From Axinella damicornis (taxonomy: Eukaryota > Porifera > Demospongiae > Axinellida > Axinellidae): DNA of 64,000 nt. Location of the stretch: the NCBI GenBank assembly GCA_963931865.1, contig OZ007506.1, forward strand, positions 5,742,696 through 5,806,695. The letters run 5' to 3'. Position numbers and translations under genes: made by a program. Each line of letters begins with the position of its first letter. The stretch's first letter is position 1. Of this stretch, positions 1 through 42,800 are shown piece after piece. Below the pieces are notes generated by a model. The model saw only the letters and a list, made by a program, of their open reading frames with translations. It searched no databases and was not told the DNA's origin.

Positions 1-112
1 GGGTCACTACAATCTTACGTAAAGAAATGCAAGCAGAATGCAGCTATTCAGATTCAGTGAAAGATACAATGAACACAATGAAGAGGACTAAAACCAGTAA
101 CTAGGTAGACCC

Positions 113-30989
<30,877 letters not shown>

Positions 30990-33032
30990 CTACACAGAGG
31001 GAATGTAAGGTCATAATAAACACGCTGTGAAAGAAGACACTGATTGGCTGAATAACAATGTGATCGGATAGCGATACATGGCAACACTACTGTAGCAACA
31101 CCAATGAGTATAACTCAGCTGCAGCAACGGTGAGTTCAGCAGTCTTGGCCCTGCTTATTCGTACGTAGCACAATCCTTAATCTCAACGCAGCCATGCTAT
31201 TATTAACGGAGTGTGCACACCCCAGAGAAGACAAATGCGCATCCAACACAGTGTGCAGCAGGCAAACATTCAAGCACATCGTATGCAAAGCGGCATTCAG
31301 TCCAGCTCATACCATTACAGTCACATGCAAGTCTAGAGCAGTAACTATAGAGACCGCTTAGCATGGCCGCCCGGCTTACCAATTCGGGCCTGGGGGCCTC
31401 ATACATGCTCAGTATCCAGGGCTTCACTTGATTGGAAAAGGCAATGTAAAGCAGCACCAATACAATATAAATGGACTCTGGGCGTGGATCAAAACACTAA
31501 ACAGAAGGCGTCAAGGCTGCTATTACAGGTCAAGCATATCCAAAGCAGGTGCACACCACCTCTGTCTTCACACACAGCACGAGGCACACCATTTCAAGAG
31601 GTCAGTCAACAAGGCAAGCCACCGCGCACAGGCGCCCCCGGCCGTATGGCCATCCAGATAAAAGGTCAGGACCAGCCCCGGCCAACACTGCTGGCCAATA
31701 GGTTGAGTACGAAGCAATCACAGGACTGATCTAACTGTCTACAGCCTGCATGCAATTTACACTGTAGTAACGAGAACGATTATGGTCCTCATTGGAACCA
31801 TCGTCAGGGTATGGTTGGACAGAGGTTCAGTGCTCAATTCAGCTTTGGCTTGCTTATCTCCAACATTTTGTCCCAAGTCCATTAAATTTTGTGCCTGAAA
31901 TCGACCTCCCAGTCCCAACCAAGGCTTTTCTACAGTGGAGCCTAGACACGGCCATGCTGTTTGTACACTTTGGGTGCGTCCACCCACCTCCCCCTGTCCC
32001 GCCCTTTATGCTCACGCAGAACCTAAGTCCCAAGGACATTACCAGATGTGACATCACCAAGTTATTTTCGCAACGCAGACAAAGGGTTAACTTAATTAAT
32101 TTACTCTTTAGGGCCCAAATTTCTTTCTCTAGGTCATTTTCAGTCTATAGAACACTTAAACATACCCTAATCTCTGTTCCCTGGCGTTGCTGGGCTCGAA
32201 ACTGCTCACACAGGTAATTTCAGCTATACTAAGTGTATACGTGACTTAACCACACCCACCAATTAATGGACTTGCAATCAAGCCTGCCGAGAAATGGCAA
32301 CCCACTGTAGCTGAAAAACGTGCGATGTATGCTGGATATGGAGGCCCTACAAAGCCAGACGGCTACTTTCTGACCCCAATTATGCCAAAAACGATGGAAA
32401 TGGCCCTCCCAGTGCCAACCAAGAACTTTCTACCGCAGAGCCCAGACACGGCCATGCTGTTTGCACCCTCCGGGTGCATCCACCCACCTCCCCCTGTCCT
32501 GCCCTTTCTGCTGTCGCAGAACCTATCTCCCAAGGACATTGCCGGAAGTCACATGATGAAGCTGAAAGTATTATGACGACATTTGGCGCTATGGGCCCTA
32601 AAGGGTTAATGTGCCGTGAGATTTCACTTCAAGCTTCCAACGTTACTTCCTGCAATGACCATGGGAGGTAGGGAGATGGGCTCTCAGCTTGAAACGGGAA
32701 GTAGGTGGGTGTCACCCGCAGGGTGGCAGCATATGGCTGTGGTCATTCTTAGCTTATGGAAAGCCAGGTGACCCATTCGTCATTTCTGGCATAAAGGAAA
32801 ACACTCCACAACCAGGAATCAAGGCCCATTTTCAGCTGGGATGATGGATTTGCCATGTCAGAGAATCCGGTTAACCAGTGTGTGCAGTTGGAGTCACGAA
32901 TGTGCTCAAGATGGCTGAAAGCAGTGTCCGGGAAATGACTTCTGTATACAGTAATTGTGGATGGGAACATATTATGTCTCACAGTACATGTTGGGATGCA
33001 CACCTTCATTGCACCTATTCTAGCCGAAGATG

Positions 33033-33436
33033 AGCCTCGTTCCCAGGCCAATCACATTTCTGGCTCTTCGGTTTGCATTGCCAATAAACACGGAAGCAGA
33101 AGAGCAGTGAAAAATGGGAAAGGCCTGGTATCATTCATCACAAGAATGATGTCAGGTGGACATAGGGGGTGGGGCTCAACTGTAAACACTGGCCGAGTGG
33201 AGTTGTCTGGAGCGTCTGGAGTCTGTGGCGCACTCAAACATGGATGATGAACTGATCCAGGACCTGCTGAACAGACTATGGGCCCCACTCCACCTACGCC
33301 CACCATGAACCGGATGATGCCATTCATGTGATGAATGATACCAGGCTTTCCACATTTTCGCCATTCTTCCGCTCCACGTATTATTGTCAACACAAACCGA
33401 AAAACAAAACAATGGGGTGGGTCTCGGGACAAGGCT
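33033..33436. mobile_element. AGCCTCGTTCCCAGGC long element
   Basis: Left AGCCTCGTTCCCAGGCC, right GGGACAAGGCT, with an internal arm pair GGCCTGGTATCATTCATCAC / GTGATGAATGATACCAGGC. About 400 bp, non-coding. Confidence 0.85.
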
Positions 33437-33822
33437 AGTATGTGGTACTAGTACCGTGGGAAGCGAAAGGAAAAGTGATGTAACTGAAAATAACTAGCAC
33501 CATTTAACTGCTCATAGTAGTTCATCCTTTGTATTGCATCCTGAAGGATGGGTGGGGTTGCTCGGGTTGATAACTGTCAAGTGTGTATGTACTGATTGTA
33601 CTAGTCCCGCCCACTTCCGCCCACGCGTAATTATCCAAACTTGCCAGCAGGCAGCTGTCCTCTTGAAACATTCTCCAACAAGTGTTTACGACTTAGACAA
33701 AAATTATTTAAGATCTAGCAGCACTGAAATCCTGTTATACAAATATTAAATTCGGTCTCATAGCAAAGAACCTTTGAGTTGTAAAGAAATGGGCGTTCTC
33801 ACTCACAGTTCTGTCCTTGTAG

Positions 33823-34164
33823 CTCTCTGCCAGTGGAGTTTTTAAACTGGAAGCTGCTCACGCAGTTTCAAAACTTGCTGCTTCAGTGAACGAGCAATGT
33901 AAATCGGGGGCCAGCTGCAAAGCTGCAGCACTACACCACATAAGGGTACGTATATCGATACCGCGAACTAGTTAATTAACTGACCGATAACGTATAACAC
34001 ACTTATCTGTCACGTGCAAGGAGTTGGGCGCGCGCCTAGCACATGCACATGCATTACCTAGGCGCCTGTGCAGATCTAGTCCATCTAGCCTGCATCATTA
34101 TTGTCCTTTCTAGATGCTTCCTAAGTATGTGGACATAATTCAGAAGTGTGTACTGGTTCTGTAG
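33823..34164 (+). CDS. candidate two-exon fragment of unknown gene
   Basis: 33823-33945 is a 41-codon open segment between a pyrimidine-rich acceptor (CTGTCCTTGTAG) and a GTACGT donor, phase 0 at both ends; it encodes an Ala/Lys-rich helix (KLEAAHAVSKLAASVNEQ). A second segment, 34114-34164, follows a TTGTCCTTTCTAG acceptor in the same phase and ends at a TAG. No homologue is recognised. The opposite strand of the same stretch also has a strong donor (GTGAGTGAG, just below 33806) and an open frame, so this could instead be a 5' untranslated exon of PCM1. Alternative plus-strand splicing into 34190-34234, which ends at a GTAAGTG donor, is also possible. Confidence 0.25.
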
Positions 34165-35344
34165 CTGTCTCCTTGCTTCTTCCTTGCAGTTCATGCACAT
34201 GATCATAATCACATTGTACGCCGCACCCACATCCGGTAAGTGAGAATTTCCCATTCCGAATCCATATACTCGGCATCGGACTTTTACAAGTCACATGATG
34301 AACCTGCTGTGCAATTATCCAGTGTAGTGGTCTAGCAGCCATGACTGCATCGTCTGCGGAGATCAGACTTGCTCTCGGGTGAGAGAAGGTGAGTATCAGT
34401 TTAGTTTCCTTGCTGGCAATCCCAAGTCTATGCCAGCTTGACAGGACTTTGTTTGCAAATTATTTTGTGGGTGTGGCATCCAGAGTGAGTGATATATACC
34501 TAGTACCTACTGGACTGATCCAGACTAGATTGTTGTCTGATATCTGTGGTTCCAGCCCCGCCAAGTGCGAGGGAAGTTGTTCACTGACTCAAATATGAAC
34601 TATTTACTAACCTTGCCAATAAACTTCTGAGTGCTTCGCGCTCCCATTGGCTTATAATATTCCATTACTCACTTGGACTATCGTTGGCAGTATGACATAC
34701 ACTTTGTGTTAATTAATAGACCTTATTTCGCTAAAATGAAATTCCTTGCTATGACAACAACAACCCCTTGTACCCCAATATTGGTCACCATGCAGATAGG
34801 CTATATCCCAGGATTGAAGTAAATAGGATATAATATTATACTGTCCAAGTATAGCGTCCCAACTTCCCAGTTGAAGCCCAGTTGGAGGATTTTCCCATAC
34901 AAAACCGTAACAATTTTCTACTGGAGCTAGGGTCTCCAGCAGTGGTAAAATTCTTATGCTTCAAAATGAGTTTGCATACTGGTTGTACAATACTACCAGG
35001 AATGGGTTACGTACCACTTGTAATAATAGTTATTGTAATCAGACCACACCGCATTGCTCCCTAAGGTCTGAACAGATGCCAGCATGCTTGTTCCAGGAGA
35101 CAAAACTTTGTCCTTGCTTGGCTTATTGAGTCTCACACAGAACAAGTGCAGAGATTAATTGTTGTTGTACTGTACTATATGGTCCGGGTTATGTGATTTA
35201 TGTGGTCTGTGGCAAAGCCAAGGACAATGAACACTTAACTGTCGTCACCAAGTGTACAATATAGTTTGTACCACATCAGACTCTCTTAGGAGAATTATTA
35301 CCCCGTGTGCATGCGCGCAGCAGAGGTAGAGTGATCGGTTTGTC

Positions 35345-35392
35345 CGTCTGTCTTTCTGTCTGTCTGTCTGTCTGTCTGTCTGACAGTCTGTC
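35345..35392. repeat. (TGTC)n microsatellite
   Basis: About 11 tetranucleotide units in the gap upstream of the Roco gene. Confidence 0.95.
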
Positions 35393-35880
35393 CATGGAGT
35401 TTCAGCATTGTTGAAGGCTTAGTTCTGAATACAAGCATCAGAATTCAGAAAATACTGGCATCTACATAACTCACAGACCAGAGATCCAGTCGAGAGGCTG
35501 AGAAAAATTGCGTGAAAGTCGACGATTAGCCCTGTTCTAATTCATACAACTTGACCATACCCTGTTTCTAACATTACTGCCACAACTTACGGTATCTCAT
35601 TCTATGCATGTTGTATTAAAATCAGTAGGCGCTAGCTCCAGGCCCTAGCTAGCTATCTCATATCGTGCATGCTGCATTAAAAATCGATAAAGTAGCGTAC
35701 GTGCTCTGCTGAACACCTCTAGTTCACGGATAAATAGATAATACATACCTGGTAACAGTGGACGTACATGCCAAGTATTGCCACTTGAGCCCTACTATGG
35801 CAATGCAACATTTCCAAGTTGTGGTATTGCGAAATGGCATGACACCTGTCTATCATAGCTGGCAATTTGGTAGCAATGGT

Positions 35881-35970
35881 AGCCTCGTTTCCAGGCCATT
35901 CCTACCACCAGTATTTTGCATACTGCAAGCAGTCAAATACTGGTGGTAGGAATGGCCCGGGAACAAGGCT
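35881..35970. mobile_element. AGCCTCGTTTCCAGGC short hairpin element
   Basis: 90-bp hairpin with inner arm CATTCCTACCACCAGTATTT. Related half copies with the CAGTATTTGATCGCTTGCAG arm lie near 55710-55757, 57427-57512 and 58115-58172. Confidence 0.9.
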
Positions 35971-36878
35971 AGCAATATTGGTTTGGGAAGTGAGGAGTGA
36001 ATTATTACATGGTATGGATTGACTTTTCATGCAGCCTACTATGTACTTGAACATCCCATAGCCAGAGTAATTTCCTCTTAGGAGAAAAGAGCCTGCATGG
36101 AAGTGTTGGGGGTTCGAATAGTTGACTTAAATTCTGGCCCCTGAAATCTGGCGGCTCCAGTCAGATTGCAGAATAGGATCACGACCATCGAAATTGTCTG
36201 ATGAAAAAGCATACTTGAACAGTTATATAGCACTGCACTAGGTGTACAACACCAGCTGAGCACTGCCAAGGGACTCACTGAGCACTGCCAATAGGGATGG
36301 CTGATTTGTCAGGACTCATTGTGTTTTGTGGTTTTGTGGGCTGCATGAATGGTCATGTCGGTCTAGAATAGAGCTTGCAGCGAAACCCCAAGGCACCAGT
36401 TTGGCAGTATTTTGTCTGAGACAGGATGATCAAAAATGCAGAGAGGTTCCGCCTTTACCAGGGACAGGAAGTCTCACTTAGCAGGACCCGAAGCTCGAAA
36501 CATAATAGAAGCTGGCAGATTTGGTGACCCATTGCTTCACGAAGGACATGATATTTAGTAGACAAACCCAGCTTTCATCAAATGCTGGAATGATTTGACC
36601 CCAAGTACACATTCCTGACACACGAGTACATTCCTTCACTGTACGCATGTACTTTGCATGTGCAGTGTAATCATTGAATAAACTGTTGTGACAGTGTTGT
36701 TTGGAAGGGTCAAAAGTTCACTATGTGCCAGTATATTTCGCTATTAGTGGCTTGTCTTGATACTGCACAACTTTGATGTGAATTGCATTGTCATGTGTTG
36801 TTCATAACTATGCCAATAATTTAAAACGTGGCATACTGATTCTGTGTGCTACTGTTTGTCCCACAACAGACCAGGGAC

Positions 36879-39800
36879 ATGGCGGTGATGCTGCGACCTT
36901 TCATGAATGGAGGGAGGGCTGACCGCAACCGGCACCTCTCTATGGTAAAGGCAGGCAGCGAACTGCATCGGCTCTGCCGCACAGGAGACCTGTCTGCCAT
37001 CCGCAGCTACCTCAATGAGACCCTCACCACTGCTGTGGTGAATATGGTGGCAGGGTTGAATGGGTGTACCCCTTTGCACGAAGCAGCAATGGCAGGACGG
37101 GCAGATGTCATAAGCCTGCTAAAGGAAGAATGCGATTCTCTCAACCTCGACATCCGCACACAGAAGGGACCTGCTTCCTCCCCACTCCACCTGGCTGCAG
37201 AGCGAGGGCACGTGGAGTGTGTGGTAGCTCTACTGGAGTGTGGGGCTTCACTCAAAGCAGTCGATCGACGATGTAGGACAGCAAAGGACGTGGCAGCAGA
37301 GAACGGAAAGAGGCAGGTGGTTCACATGATCACACTGTTTGGTAAGTGCACTGGAAATGCATGAGTAGTATAGTATGATGTATTGACAAACCAGAGGAGA
37401 ACCTGAAAGCAGATGTTTGGCAGGTGGTTCACATGATCACACTGTAACTAAAGTATCTTCTTACTGTTTACAGAAATGGAGAGGGCGGTGGCCGCTGGAG
37501 ATGTTGGATTGCTGAAGGAGGTTGGTACATGTGTATGAGCTTTATAATCCCAAATAAAGCACATTTCCTCTAAATTAAGTGCACCTTGTTATTAGGCACC
37601 TGTTTCTTCCTGTGGAGATGGCACATCTGCTTAATAGCAGTATGTGAAGGGCCGCTGCCATTCCATTGGAGTCTCAATGTGAACTCGACATCGTGGCGAA
37701 CTCTCAAATGTAGCTTGGTTGTCAAAGCAAGTATAAAAATCTGTATAAGGGCAGGAGTGCATGTGGTGTTAGTCTAGCTGCTAGACCCTCCTCTCCCCCC
37801 GGAAATGAAATAACGGAAACGCGGAAGGGAGAGGAGGGTCTAGCAGAACTTGCCCGAAATTGGTTTCGAACTGACCAATCAGCTTGCACTTTCGAAAATC
37901 CTGCAAGCGATTACGCCATAACTCTGCGGTTTCGCGCGAGAAAAAATTGATACAGATGAATGGCGTTTGTTGAGCAAGCTACTGTACGAGGAGACGGTTA
38001 AACCAGAAGATATTGACGACGCGCTCGGGTACGGAGCAAGGAGCTTGGGATACTGGGAGCTGAAAGCGGAACAAAAGAGGGCAATTTCAAGCGTCCTTGC
38101 TGGTAGAGATCGCTGAGCATGGACTCTGTGTTCTGAACTCCACCCGCTGCCGAGCAGGTGCTCTGGTAGTGCGCTAACTGCTTTGTCAGCTGCTGCTTTA
38201 GTTGGCAAAGTCACTGCGTAGCATATCTGCAAGCTACAGTTTCTCTGCACAATATTGGGCAATCCCGTTGGCAACGCTACGGCATACCACGATCTCCAAC
38301 TGTCGTCCCAGCTCCGTGCTACACTGTTCTCGCCGGCTTTCCGCCTCCTTGCTCACAGTTTTTCCGTACATACAATCGTAGATTACCTATGGCCCTTCTG
38401 CGCCTCTGCTTAGTAATATGTTGTTCACACCAATCAATTAAGAATCGTTAACACAATTAGTACTGTCTACGAAGCATTATGGCTTCATTACATCATGCAA
38501 CAAGAAACCGTGCAGGTTCTGCTAGACCCTCCTCTCCCTTCCACGTTTCCGTTACTTCATTCCGGGAGGGAGAGGAGGGTCTAGCAGCTAGACTAATGTG
38601 GTGTACACTCTATCCATGAACAGAAAGATTTGTAAGCGTATACTGAAGGACCCTTGAAGAGGGAAACCTTTATTATTTGAAGGGTATATATTGCTAGGAC
38701 ACATGTAGTCTGTGTACGTATACATGCTTTTGTACATGCTTTGTTCCCTTCCATTGAAGGGACAGAGTGCAGCTGTGCCTTCTCTTCCATAGGACGATGC
38801 ATAGTGTGAGCGTACACTCTTTGTTCCCTTTCATTGAAAGGACAGGAATGGCACCGGCCCTACAATGCACATTCAGTCCTTCCAGTAGACTAGATGGAAG
38901 AGTGTTACAGTAGAGTGGTTACTGCTGAAGAGCTTATAGGATCTTGGCAAAGGAGGATAGTTTGGCCCACTTATTTATAGAAAGAATTGTGAACATGAAT
39001 TGTCATAAGAATCGTTCTTCTATCTAGCAAGCACTTTGATTGACGAGTTCTCCAGTCCTCTTCTGCAGTGGTAGTGGCTGGTGGTTCCTGGGGGTGCCAT
39101 GTGTCCCAAGATATGTGCCAGGTTGTATGACGGCATGTCTGCCATAGTGTAATACTTTGCTCAAAGACAATCCTGAGAGGTGTTGGTGGTCCCGTGAGGT
39201 TCCGGGGGCCATCCGTGGGGTGCTGGAAGTCCCGCACCATCCTGGGGGTGCTGGGGGTGCTTTGGGTCCCAACATATGTACTAGGTTGCATGACAGTGTG
39301 TCTGCCATAGTGTTGTGCCGACCAGGGGTATGCTCAAGGACGATTATTGTGCATGGTGGTGGCTTCTACAAAAAGTAGGCAGCGAAGTAGGAGCATAAGG
39401 TTATCATCCTGGCTGTGCCGAGAACAAATTATCATTTTGTTATACTACAGCTTAATGCCGCACAGGATTCGGACATAGCTAGTGGCTGATTGTTTGCTCC
39501 ATGTATAGCACACCTGCTGTAAGAAGGTCCAGGAACACTATTGAGGAGGAGGCAGAGGAGCTCCACTGGAGTTGGTGCTGAGAAAAGCACTTCAGCCCAT
39601 GAGAGCATGAGGCACGAAATGGCCTTCGCTGTTATGATTGGCTAGGGCATGCTAAGGAGCTCACAAATTCCAATATGGAATGGTACGTAGTAGCATGTTG
39701 GCTTGTGGGTGACTCCATGCTCCGCAGGAGGGCATCAGGTAGAGCCGAGCAAGGGTGCGCATCGGCATGTTTCAGAATAGTGTTAACAGTTGCCATGGAA

Positions 39801-42800
39801 ACCATATGTAAAATGTGGACCACAGTCTTTGTACAAACAGTTATCATAGTTACAAGTACATTGATCAGTGACCAGTAGTTTCCATGGAAGCACTTGTTTT
39901 CCACAACTGTTTCTATGGCAACTGCTAATACTCCTTGTGGTGCCATTCTGAAACGGTGCTGGAACTTCCCATAGACATACTTACCAAGCAATAGTACCGT
40001 AGTTGCCGATTATTTCGCGTGCCAAAAATTTTGCGGTCTAGCCACTAAACGTGACACACAAATATTTCGCGGTGGGAAATTTTCGCTGATTACTTCCGCG
40101 AAAAAAAAAATTCCGCTCGTAATAACTTACTATTGACACGTGCGATCGTGCTGATGGAACTGTGTATGCGTGGCTAGCACGTCTACAGCGAAGCAACTGC
40201 TGGGGAAGAGCTACTGTGTGAGCGTGAGCCCAGGAACACGAAGGACAGTAACTGTTATGCCTAAGCGCTAGCTGTGGAAATATATTTCGCGGGTTTAATA
40301 TTCGCGGTCTTACTTCATCCGCGAATACCGCGAAAATTTCCCCACCGCGAAATTAACTGCAACTACGGTAGTGAGTAAATAATCTTCATGTTTGTGTAGA
40401 CTATTGAGCATTTGCATAATTATAACGTTTATGGAGGTATATACTCGTGATTCTCACACTGGTGTACAGGTTGCACAGAGATATAGCATGCTATGTGATG
40501 CGTATGCAAAATGCACTTACTGCAGGTGGACGTACCTCAATATGTTTGACATGCTACGTGTTATACCTAATGTCACGAAAGAATACCCAGGGCAGTGCAC
40601 CTTACTGGCTCAACAAACTGGCGGGTGGGTGCTCTTTTAGAGTGACATCTATGAAAGAGCACCTATGTTTGTGGTTTGCACTTGTGCATCGTTAGTTAGC
40701 ATCTGCACCTCTCCACAACAGCTATGATTTCCTGTTACTTAAGTTGAAAGATGCTAGAGTAGTCTCGAAGTACAGTAGCTGCTCTTGACCATATTTTTGC
40801 CTTCGGTATGCCTGGCAATATGTTGAAAGCGCTGGTTTCTACTGGCCAATTTGGTCAACCATAATGAGAGGTGAAACTACAGCTACGTACATTGTGTTTC
40901 CACTATTTCAGCGCACTTGAACAAACACCCAACACCATCTCGCAGACTAATGGGCACTCATTTGAGTAAACCCTGACTCTGTACAGGAGATAAGTGGGGG
41001 TGGGCGTTCTTTCGCAAGTGGGTGCTCTCTCGTGACACTATGGTATGTGAGAAATAAGTACAATGGCTGCGTAGTTCCAGACTTCTCCTATCTACTTGTA
41101 CACCACAACGGCCATCATAGTGGAAATATCACGCAGTAATGCAAAGTCGATGATGTAAACCCAAAATTTAATGCTCTATTGGCCTAGAAAAAACCCTACC
41201 CTATGTAGTGACACCATGACATTGTGGTACTCATCTCGAATATTGTTGCCAGATTCGGAACACTTCCGGCATGCGTTTGCATTGGAAGGCTTCTTCTAAG
41301 AATTGGAAGGTTTCTTCCGAATAGTGACGTGTGTTTGTAGAACTGCTTCCATCACAGTGCCAGATTTACACAACAAACACAGGCCTAAACGAAGCTGCAG
41401 TAGATCTGTAAGCAAAGCTGCACCGTTTTCTTTTTGGGAAACTTAGGTACGTACAAAGCTACTGCTCTTCCAAAAAAAGCCTTCCACATCTTAGAGACGC
41501 GTACCATAGCATGTTGCTATCATTGGACTGATATCTGCTTTGATTCCATTGTTCTTTTCTGTATATTCTTGTCACCTCAGATTCTGTCCAGCCTTCAGAA
41601 ACAAACTCGACTTTCAGAAACCGTGAAAACGTGGCAACAAGAAAAGCTCAACAATGCCCTCCGAAATGCGTGTATGTTGGGAAACTATAAAATAGTTGTC
41701 CCTTTAATACAGGCTGGAGCTAACAATTTTCAGCAATGCATTAATGGCATGCAGCGTATCAATCACATTGTAGCCTTCCTTCGCCTTTGCCAAGCTGCAT
41801 ACGAAGATGATCGACCTGCAATTCAGCTGTTGCTCGAACGTGATGATGATCAAGTTGCCTGCCATCCCAGATACGCAATGCTGAGGCAGTATCATCATAT
41901 CTTGATACCACTTCTCGACAATGGAACCCTCAGTATTGCAACTCCAACAAAAGTAGCCTTACGTGCAAGCAATGTTCTGGCTGCTGGACACATACTGCTG
42001 CGATTTTCCAAGCATCCAAGCTCAGGCCTGGTGGACTGGCACGGGCTGGAACTGGAGTCAATACCTGGGGCCTGGTTGAAAGTCCTGGAGTATCCCAACC
42101 TCCGCCTTATGTCCCTCTCCTTCAACAAGCTCAAGCAAATTCCAGTAGAGATCACTAGCTTTAAGAGCCTGGTCAAGCTCCAGGTAGCTTCCAATGAGAT
42201 CTCCTTTGTCCCGTCTGAAGTTCTCTGCTTACCGAAGTTAGAGCACATTGACCTGTCCTACAATGCTATCTGTGCCTTGCCAGAAGCTTTATTGGGTCAG
42301 GTTTCTCCATGCCTATCTGTCCTAAATCTTGCAAACAACAGGATTATGACCCTTCCCTCGTACCTTGAGAATGTAGGCCTAAGACAATTGGATCTGAGCC
42401 ACAACTGTCTGCAAGAAGTACCGAAGTGTGTATGTACGCTCAGACGACTTGAATCGCTGAACATTGATGAGAACATCGAGATCACTCACCTACCATATGA
42501 GCTAGGAGGCCTGAAAAACCTTGAACTCCTCTCTGTCGATGGCCTTGTGTATGCCTTGAATATCCCTAAAATGCAGATGGAAACTGCCCTGGAATTCATG
42601 CAGAAGCGATTCAAATCGATGCAGACAGTAACCCATTATGATGTGGTACTGATTGGATTTCCAAGTCATTCCGAACACCTTGAGAAGCTCTCTGATGCTT
42701 TCAAAACTGCCAGTCATAAGTACACCTTTCTGAGATTCGAAAGTCCCGCTCAATTCCTCTACCTTCATCAGGTGTTCCAACTTCCTGATTCGATCTATGT

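Larger units (their letters stand above)
34165..36878. other. gap upstream of the Roco gene
   Basis: Holds the (TGTC)n run, one hairpin element (35881-35970) and a strong but apparently non-coding plus-strand donor at 34389 (AAGGTGAGT), which could end a 5' untranslated exon of the Roco gene: the ATG at 34341 just upstream of it reads only 13 codons. No other supported gene. Confidence 0.5.
37521..41580. other. large intron of the Roco gene
   Basis: 4.06 kb between a phase-0 GTTGGT donor and a CACCTCAG acceptor. It contains the Mutator-like element, the X-box-bearing element, a CCGTAGT element and a TTCCGAA repeat. The stretch 38990-39300 has a duplicated GGTGCTGG/CATGTGTCCCAA(G/C)ATATGT motif. 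Confidence 0.8.

Noticed and set aside
34054..34254. Minus-strand frame with a coiled-coil look (KEEARRQLQNQYTLLNYV)
   Set aside because: It is antisense to a good plus-strand acceptor (CTTGCTTCTTCCTTGCAG); purine-rich antisense of such tracts mimics coiled coil. No donor or acceptor supports it on the minus strand.
36090..36130. tRNA-like GGGGTTCGAATAG box B
   Set aside because: No A box or cloverleaf at the proper distance; no tRNA gene was found in the window.
41434..41580. N-terminal 49 codons of the continuous Roco frame
   Set aside because: A clear acceptor (CACCTCAG) at 41580 with matching phase to exon 37474-37520 shows this is intron; it also overlaps a TTCCGAA repeat and lacks an ATG start.
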